Source of the DNA: Bacteroidales bacterium
GTDB lineage: Bacteria; Bacteroidota; Bacteroidia; Bacteroidales; VadinHA17
Assembly: GCA_020353115.1 (NCBI GenBank)
Contig: CP070687.1
Span: forward strand, 1 to 28,532
Reading direction: 5' to 3'
DNA: 28,532 nucleotides
Shown: piece after piece, positions 24,513 to 28,532 of the stretch
How the letters are laid out: each line of letters opens with the position of its first letter
Numbering within the stretch: the first letter of the stretch is position 1
Program-made: the position numbers and the translations under genes
The notes under the pieces: generated by a model
Told to the model about the DNA's origin: nothing
The model's input: the letters and a program-made list of their open reading frames with translations, nothing else
Databases searched by the model: none

Positions 24513-25367
24513 TTAAAACTCCCTGAATTCTTCTTTTTCGGTGTAAATCCTGATCCAGTTCATGAGAAACTGGAATACTCTGTTTTGATCCGGATCATTT
24601 CGCAGCTCATGATGCATTCCTTCCCAGATTTTAAGTGTGGTATGCTTTTTCGAATTTTCAGCAAACTCTTTACTGGCGTCATGTGAAGTTATCTTGTCCT
24701 GATCTCCATGCATCAGCAGGAGAGGGAGTTCCAGTTTCCCGGCATTTTCAATTGCCCACTGACCGTTCTCGATAGCACAGTAACCTAAGCGAAGGGAAAT
24801 CCTGTCATGGACAAGCGGATCTTCACAGTATCGCTTTACCACCTCCCCGTCGGCACAAAGATTTTCCGGATTTAATCCTGACGGTTGTATGAGCCCGGGA
24901 AGCAAACGCTTCATAGCTTTCGCAATGAGTAGTTTGACTTCCGGCACCTTCATAGCTAACCTGAGCCATGGTGAAGAGGCTATTATACAGTTGGGTTTCT
25001 CCTGGTATCGCAAAGCATGGTTTATCACGAGGGTGCCTCCGAAACTTTGTCCGAAAAGGACCTGGGGAATGTCCGGGTATCTTTCAAACGTTTTTTGCAC
25101 AAGCAATCCTACATCATCCAGCAGCACTTCATAGGAAGAGCAATGACCTCTTTTCCCCTCTGACCGCCCATGCCCGTAAAGGTCGAAACCCGTAACTGCA
25201 AATCCTTCACCTACAAAGTCTTTAGCCAACCGGTTGAACCGGTTTATATGATCACCCAAGCCGTGAACCAGGCTTACAACAACATTTGGAGGTACCTCAG
25301 GCTCCCAAATCTTTACATACAACCTGTGCCCGTCAGTAGATTTCCACTGAAGTTCCGTTTCCTTCAT
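24513..25367 (-). CDS. Alpha/beta hydrolase, monoacylglycerol-lipase-like
   Basis: Cytoplasmic alpha/beta hydrolase of 284 residues in the serine aminopeptidase S33/monoglyceride lipase group. The oxyanion region is VSLVHGLGDHINRF, followed by FDLYGHGRSEGKRGH, the nucleophile elbow GQSFGG (S108, with Gln where many relatives have His), the acid LLMHGDQDKITS (D222 or D224), and the base in GMHHELRND (H253). Length and motif spacing fit monoacylglycerol lipases that release free fatty acid and glycerol. The lid region (about 135-205) has a run of basic and hydrophobic helices. It is divergent from yjbQ with 45 bp between starts and upstream of the GSCFA gene on the same strand. The substrate is inferred only from the family. 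Confidence 0.9.
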   Translation of the reverse strand: MKETELQWKSTDGHRLYVKIWEPEVPPNVVVSLVHGLGDHINRFNRLAKDFVGEGFAVTGFDLYGHGRSEGKRGHCSSYEVLLDDVGLLVQKTFERYPDIPQVLFGQSFGGTLVINHALRYQEKPNCIIASSPWLRLAMKVPEVKLLIAKAMKRLLPGLIQPSGLNPENLCADGEVVKRYCEDPLVHDRISLRLGYCAIENGQWAIENAGKLELPLLLMHGDQDKITSHDASKEFAENSKKHTTLKIWEGMHHELRNDPDQNRVFQFLMNWIRIYTEKEEFREF

Positions 25368-25412
25368 GATGATCCTTTTTTATTGTAAATTTATATATTA
25401 AATGGATAAAAA

Positions 25413-25835
25413 ATGCGTGAGGTAATACAAATAAGTACAGATAGTCGTAACGGATTGTACGACATTACCGGACAGGTCAGGGAAATAATAAGTAAAAGTA
25501 AAATCCCGGAGGGAATTGCAACCGTGTATGTTCAAGGAGCAACTGCTGCGATAATGATCCAGGAGAACTGGGACCAATCGGTCCAGACCGATGTTATAAA
25601 CCTTCTCACCAAACTGATCCCTCCCGGTGTCTGGCTCCATGACCATCAGGACAGCAATGGTGATGCACATCTTAAAGCCGGCATTATCGGTCCGAGTGAA
25701 ACAATTCCTATTATAAATGGTGATCTGGGATTATCCACATGGCAGAATATTTTTCTGTGTGAATTTGATGGTCCCCGAAGCAGAAGAAATATTGTGGTGA
25801 CCGTGCTAAACGCTGAACCAATCTCAGGTGAATAG
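25413..25835 (+). CDS. yjbQ: YjbQ/UPF0047 family protein
   Basis: Small cytoplasmic protein of 140 residues, full family length. Diagnostic parts are GDAHLKAGIIGPSETIPI (about 83-100), LSTWQNIFLCEFDGPRSRR (107-125) and the N-terminal beta region IQISTDSRNGLYDITGQVRE. The conserved strand normally reading HTTA is QGATAAIMIQEN here, a variant also met in part of the family. E. coli YjbQ has weak thiamine-phosphate synthase activity, giving the name secondary thiamine-phosphate synthase; the physiological role is uncertain. There is no thiamine gene nearby. It is monocistronic, ending about 23 bp before a short terminator hairpin. Confidence 0.92.
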   Translation: MREVIQISTDSRNGLYDITGQVREIISKSKIPEGIATVYVQGATAAIMIQENWDQSVQTDVINLLTKLIPPGVWLHDHQDSNGDAHLKAGIIGPSETIPIINGDLGLSTWQNIFLCEFDGPRSRRNIVVTVLNAEPISGE

Positions 25836-25857
25836 CTCTTGCTGCAATTTCCCCCAT

Positions 25858-25880
25858 CCTTTATCGGCGAAAGGTTTTTT
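25858..25880 (+). terminator. Short intrinsic terminator after yjbQ
   Basis: Stem CCTTT (25858-25862) with AAAGG (25870-25874), 7-nt loop, then six T. The stem is short, so efficiency is uncertain, but position and T-run fit. Confidence 0.6.
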
Positions 25881-25948
25881 ATTCGAAACAACCTGCAGAA
25901 TGTTGTTCCCGCTCCGGAATTATTGTTAATACTGCTTAATATTTCTAG

Positions 25949-26065
25949 TTCAACCAATACAAGATCAACCTGTTAATCAAGCTACAAGATTTAATTCCAA
26001 AGGAATTGGCCGAGGTGATCGTGTTACGGAAAAAGGTTACCCTCTTCGATATCCAAAAGAAGTAA
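25949..26065 (+). pseudogene. Possible gene relic without start codon
   Basis: Open frame of 38 codons between TAG (25946) and TAA (26063), with no ATG. The translation looks protein-like in composition, for example LIKLQDLIPKELAEVIVLRK then KVTLFDIQKK, with an amphipathic helix pattern, but matches no family I know. It may be the tail of a decayed gene or a chance frame. Confidence 0.2.
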
Positions 26066-26141
26066 TAGCCAGGACCTGATCCGACAACCGGAGTATCTCC
26101 TTCCTATTAAAGTGTAAATTAATATAAGAATTAGAAAATAT

Positions 26142-26172
26142 TTGAAAGTTTTTGATATTTTACATACTTTTG
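26142..26172 (+). promoter_or_regulatory. -33/-7 promoter of the DeoR-type regulator gene
   Basis: TTG (26142-26144), exactly 20 bp, then TACTTTTG (26165-26172): both halves of the Bacteroidota primary-sigma promoter at the ideal distance. Predicted start of transcription is near 26178, giving a leader of about 14 nt before ATG 26192. Confidence 0.7.
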
Positions 26173-26191
26173 TTTTAAGAAATCATTCGAC

Positions 26192-26959
26192 ATGGAACTT
26201 CTCGCAAACCAACGCAGGGATCAGATTATCAAGTTGCTCCAGGAAGATGGGGCTGCAAAAGTAAACAAACTTGCGAAACTGTTCAGGGTATCTGAAGTAA
26301 CCATCAGGCAGGATCTTGAAAAACTGGAAGCAGACGGTTTGCTCATCCGCGAGCACGGGGGCGCCTACCTGAAAACAGTGGAAGACCAGGTCAGGAATTT
26401 AACCTTAGCCAATACCGATAATATGGATCTCAAGGCAATCATCGGTAAAAAGGCTGCCTCTTTGATCGAGAACGGGGAAACCATCATCCTGGATTCCGGG
26501 TCGACCACCACTGAAATCGCAAAGAATCTCAAGGGACGAAAGAATCTTACCATTATTACCAATGCCTTGAATATTGGGCTTATGCTGGGCCCGGAACCTG
26601 GTATTGAGGTCATGATAACAGGTGGGGAATTCAAGGCTCCGACCCTTTCCCTTACCGGGCAAAAAGCAGCCGACTTTCTTGAGGACATCCATGTGGACAA
26701 ACTTTTCCTGGCTACGGCAGGAATCTCTTTGAAGTCAGGACTAACCTATCCCAGTATCAGTGACCTTGTGGTGAAAAAAGCCATGATTGATGCTGCCGAA
26801 ATTGTATACCTGGTGGCTGATTCCACCAAGATAGGGAAATCCTCTCTTGCCAGCCTGGGGGCATTGTCCCTGATCAACTACCTGTTAACGGATCCTTTTA
26901 TCAAAGAGGAGGATAAACAAATCTTCCTTTCGCACGAAATTGAATTTATCATAGCTTAA
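26192..26959 (+). CDS. DeoR/GlpR-family transcriptional regulator
   Basis: Repressor-type regulator of 255 residues. The N-terminal winged helix (about 4-57) is the DeoR signature: NQRRDQIIKLLQEDGAAKVN, LAKLFRVSEVTIRQDLEKLE, then GLLIREHGGAYL. The C-terminal effector domain (about 75-235) has the sugar-phosphate-isomerase-like fold with ILDSGSTTTEIAKNL, TIITNALNIGLML, VMITGGEF, FLATAGISLKSGLT and LVADSTKIGKSSLA. Such proteins are released from DNA by a phosphorylated sugar or polyol. It precedes an FGGY kinase by 73 bp, so the kinase product is the most likely inducer. It has a full promoter at 26142-26172 and may repress itself; I could not pick out an operator with confidence. Confidence 0.93.
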   Translation: MELLANQRRDQIIKLLQEDGAAKVNKLAKLFRVSEVTIRQDLEKLEADGLLIREHGGAYLKTVEDQVRNLTLANTDNMDLKAIIGKKAASLIENGETIILDSGSTTTEIAKNLKGRKNLTIITNALNIGLMLGPEPGIEVMITGGEFKAPTLSLTGQKAADFLEDIHVDKLFLATAGISLKSGLTYPSISDLVVKKAMIDAAEIVYLVADSTKIGKSSLASLGALSLINYLLTDPFIKEEDKQIFLSHEIEFIIA

Positions 26960-26971
26960 CGAAAATTATCA

Positions 26972-27001
26972 TATATTTGTTTTTAATTACGATTATATTT
27001 G
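26972..27001 (+). promoter_or_regulatory. Two -7-like elements upstream of the FGGY kinase
   Basis: TATATTTG occurs twice, at 26972-26979 and 26994-27001, both exact TAnnTTTG matches, 22 bp apart and before ATG 27033. No TTG lies at the standard 19-21 bp from either, so they may be weak, regulated or chance in AT-rich DNA. Confidence 0.35.
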
Positions 27002-27032
27002 TATTTTTACGTTTTCAAGCTTCTTGCTCCCC

Positions 27033-28532
27033 ATGAATGAAGAAAAGAAGTACATCTTAGCCATAGATCAAAGCACTTCGGCCACCAAAATCCTGTTGTT
27101 CAACGCAAAGGCAGAACTCGTCAACCGGGTATCCATACCCCACCGGCAGTTTTATCCTCAGCCGGGTTTTGTGGAGCATGATCCCCGGGAAATCTTTTCA
27201 AACACCCTGAAAGGTATGGGCGAGGTCATTGAAAAAACCGGTTGCAGGGAGAAGGAGATTGCCTGCATTGCCATTACGAATCAGCGGGAAACTGCCATGA
27301 TCTGGGAAAAAAACAGTGGTGAACCAATCGGTATGGCGGCTGTCTGGCAATGCCAGAGAGGGGTTGAGTACTGCGAGCGTTTAAGGAAAGACCATAAAGC
27401 GGATCTGATCATGGAGCGAACAGGCCTGATCATTGATCCCTATTTTTCTGCCAGCAAGCTTCAGTGGATCATGGATCATGTGAAAGGTGCTAGGGGAAAA
27501 ATGGATCGGGGGGAACTCCTTGCCGGTACCATGGACAGCTGGCTGGTATGGAATCTTTCGGGAAAGAAGGCTCATGTTACCGATTTCTCTAACGCATCCA
27601 GGACCATGTTGCTGAACCTGAAAGAGATGGAATGGGATCAGGATATGATTGACCTTTTTACCCTGACCCGGAATATGCTCCCTGAACTTGTATTCAGTGA
27701 CCAGATTGCAGCATATACGGAACCTGGTGTCATCTTCAAATCACCTGTTCCTATTGCAGGCTTGATGGGAGATTCCCATGCCGCCCTGTTCGGACAGAAC
27801 TGCTTTGAACGCGGCATGGCAAAAGCCACTTATGGAACCGGTTCTTCCATTATGATGAATATAGGAAAGGAAGCGCTCGATCCCCCGGACGGACTTGTAT
27901 GCTCGGTGGGATGGGGCAGAAACAAAGCCATAGAGTACGTTTTTGAAGGGAACATCCATTGTACCGGGGATACCATCAACTGGCTGGTCAATGACCTTAA
28001 ACTTCTTGCTTCGCCCGAAGAAACGGAAGAACTCGCATTCTCGGTGAGCGGGTCCGGGGGTGTTTATCTGGTCCCGGCCTTTGTTGGTCTCGGGGCGCCT
28101 TATTGGGATAACAAAGCCAGAGCCCTTATTTGCGGTATGGACCGGGGAACCGGCAGAGCACACATAGCCAGGGCTGCCCTGGAAAGCATCGCCTACCAGG
28201 TCAAGGATCTGGTGGATTTGATGGTTCTTGAATCAGGCATTGACCTGAAGGAGCTACGGGTGGATGGAGGCCCGACCCGGAACAATTTTCTGATGCAGTT
28301 CCAGGCGGACATCCTGGGAAGGTCCATCGTCCGTACCCGTATCGAAGAGATCTCGGCCCTGGGGGCGGTCTTTATGGCTGGTCTGGCAAGTGGGATCTGG
28401 AGCAGCCTGGAAGAGATCACTGAACTCAGACTGGCAGATAAGCAATTCCCGCCAGGTATGGAATCAGAGACCGTGAATGCCCTTTATTCAGGCTGGAAGA
28501 AGGCTGTAAAATGTACACAACAGATCTATAAA
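27033..28532 (+). CDS. FGGY-family carbohydrate/polyol kinase, glycerol-kinase-like (3' end outside window)
   Basis: ATP-dependent kinase of the FGGY family; 500 codons are visible with no stop, so only a short tail should be missing. Overall it aligns along its length with glycerol kinase: ITNQRETAMIWEK (R85, E86), VWQCQR (W105), DPYFSASKLQWI (Y137), DFSNASRTML, AFVGLGAPYWD, ATP-site DGGPTRNNFLMQFQADILG, and LGAVFMAGLA. But pocket positions differ from E. coli GlpK: the phosphate loop is DQSTSATK instead of DQGTTSSR, GDQQAALFGQ is GDSHAALFGQ (Gln to Ser after the catalytic Asp, D247), TYGTGCF is TYGTGSS (Phe to Ser), and EGAVFMAG is EGNIHCTG. The substrate may therefore be another polyol or sugar. 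It follows a DeoR-type regulator, as glpK often does. Automated annotation would likely call it glycerol kinase; I leave the symbol blank. Confidence 0.88.
   Translation, partial: MNEEKKYILAIDQSTSATKILLFNAKAELVNRVSIPHRQFYPQPGFVEHDPREIFSNTLKGMGEVIEKTGCREKEIACIAITNQRETAMIWEKNSGEPIGMAAVWQCQRGVEYCERLRKDHKADLIMERTGLIIDPYFSASKLQWIMDHVKGARGKMDRGELLAGTMDSWLVWNLSGKKAHVTDFSNASRTMLLNLKEMEWDQDMIDLFTLTRNMLPELVFSDQIAAYTEPGVIFKSPVPIAGLMGDSHAALFGQNCFERGMAKATYGTGSSIMMNIGKEALDPPDGLVCSVGWGRNKAIEYVFEGNIHCTGDTINWLVNDLKLLASPEETEELAFSVSGSGGVYLVPAFVGLGAPYWDNKARALICGMDRGTGRAHIARAALESIAYQVKDLVDLMVLESGIDLKELRVDGGPTRNNFLMQFQADILGRSIVRTRIEEISALGAVFMAGLASGIWSSLEEITELRLADKQFPPGMESETVNALYSGWKKAVKCTQQIYK

Larger units (their letters stand above)
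25836..26191. other. Gene-free stretch between yjbQ and the DeoR-type regulator
   Basis: 356 bp holding the yjbQ terminator (25858-25880), a possible gene relic (25949-26065) and the regulator promoter (26142-26172). I see no RNA gene or repeat in the rest. Confidence 0.6.

Overview
The window reads as chromosomal DNA of a member of the Bacteroidota, most like the Bacteroidales/Marinilabiliales side of the phylum. The evidence is an RprX/RprY-type two-component pair, a secreted nuclease with a type IX secretion (T9SS) C-terminal sorting domain, the lptE - TPR protein - secG - groES - groEL order, a GSCFA protein, and several TAnnTTTG (-7) promoter elements with little Shine-Dalgarno signal. 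I saw no transposase, phage gene, CRISPR array, rRNA or tRNA. Both ends cut through a gene.

Layout: 1-3047 holds a truncated secreted acidic protein (-) divergent from an RprXY-like sensor kinase and response regulator (+). 3048-3381 is a gene-free stretch with four copies of a CGTWAATCGT motif, two of them forming near-perfect inverted ends. 3382-10582 (all -) carries a 1415-aa fusion protein with two tandem 2-hydroxyacyl-CoA-dehydratase-type activase ATPase domains plus dehydratase-like domains, then lepA and a small exported protein. 10681-11976 (+) is a Tat-exported class V aminotransferase-like PLP protein. 12075-15147 (-) holds a T9SS-secreted endonuclease I and kdsB.

15292-18959 (+) is a tight operon: a sigma-54 type activator without receiver domain, the LPS-assembly lipoprotein LptE, a 503-aa Glu/Lys-rich protein with a C-terminal TPR, and SecG. 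It ends in a clear intrinsic terminator. groES-groEL follow with their own upstream region and terminator. kdsB (Kdo activation), lptE (LPS export) and secG (protein export) give this part an envelope-biogenesis theme.

21282-25835 carries a short-form CstA transporter (-), a RidA protein with a signal peptide (+), a GSCFA protein (-), a monoacylglycerol-lipase-like hydrolase (-) and a YjbQ protein (+). 25836-26191 is gene-free apart from a terminator, a possible gene relic and a well-formed promoter. That promoter drives a DeoR/GlpR-type regulator followed by an FGGY kinase that resembles glycerol kinase but differs at substrate-pocket positions; the kinase runs off the right end.

Most of the window is ordinary core genome. 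The best candidates for something less described are the orphan double-activase fusion, the FGGY kinase with an altered pocket beside its DeoR regulator, the exported RidA, and the repeat-bearing gap at 3048-3381.
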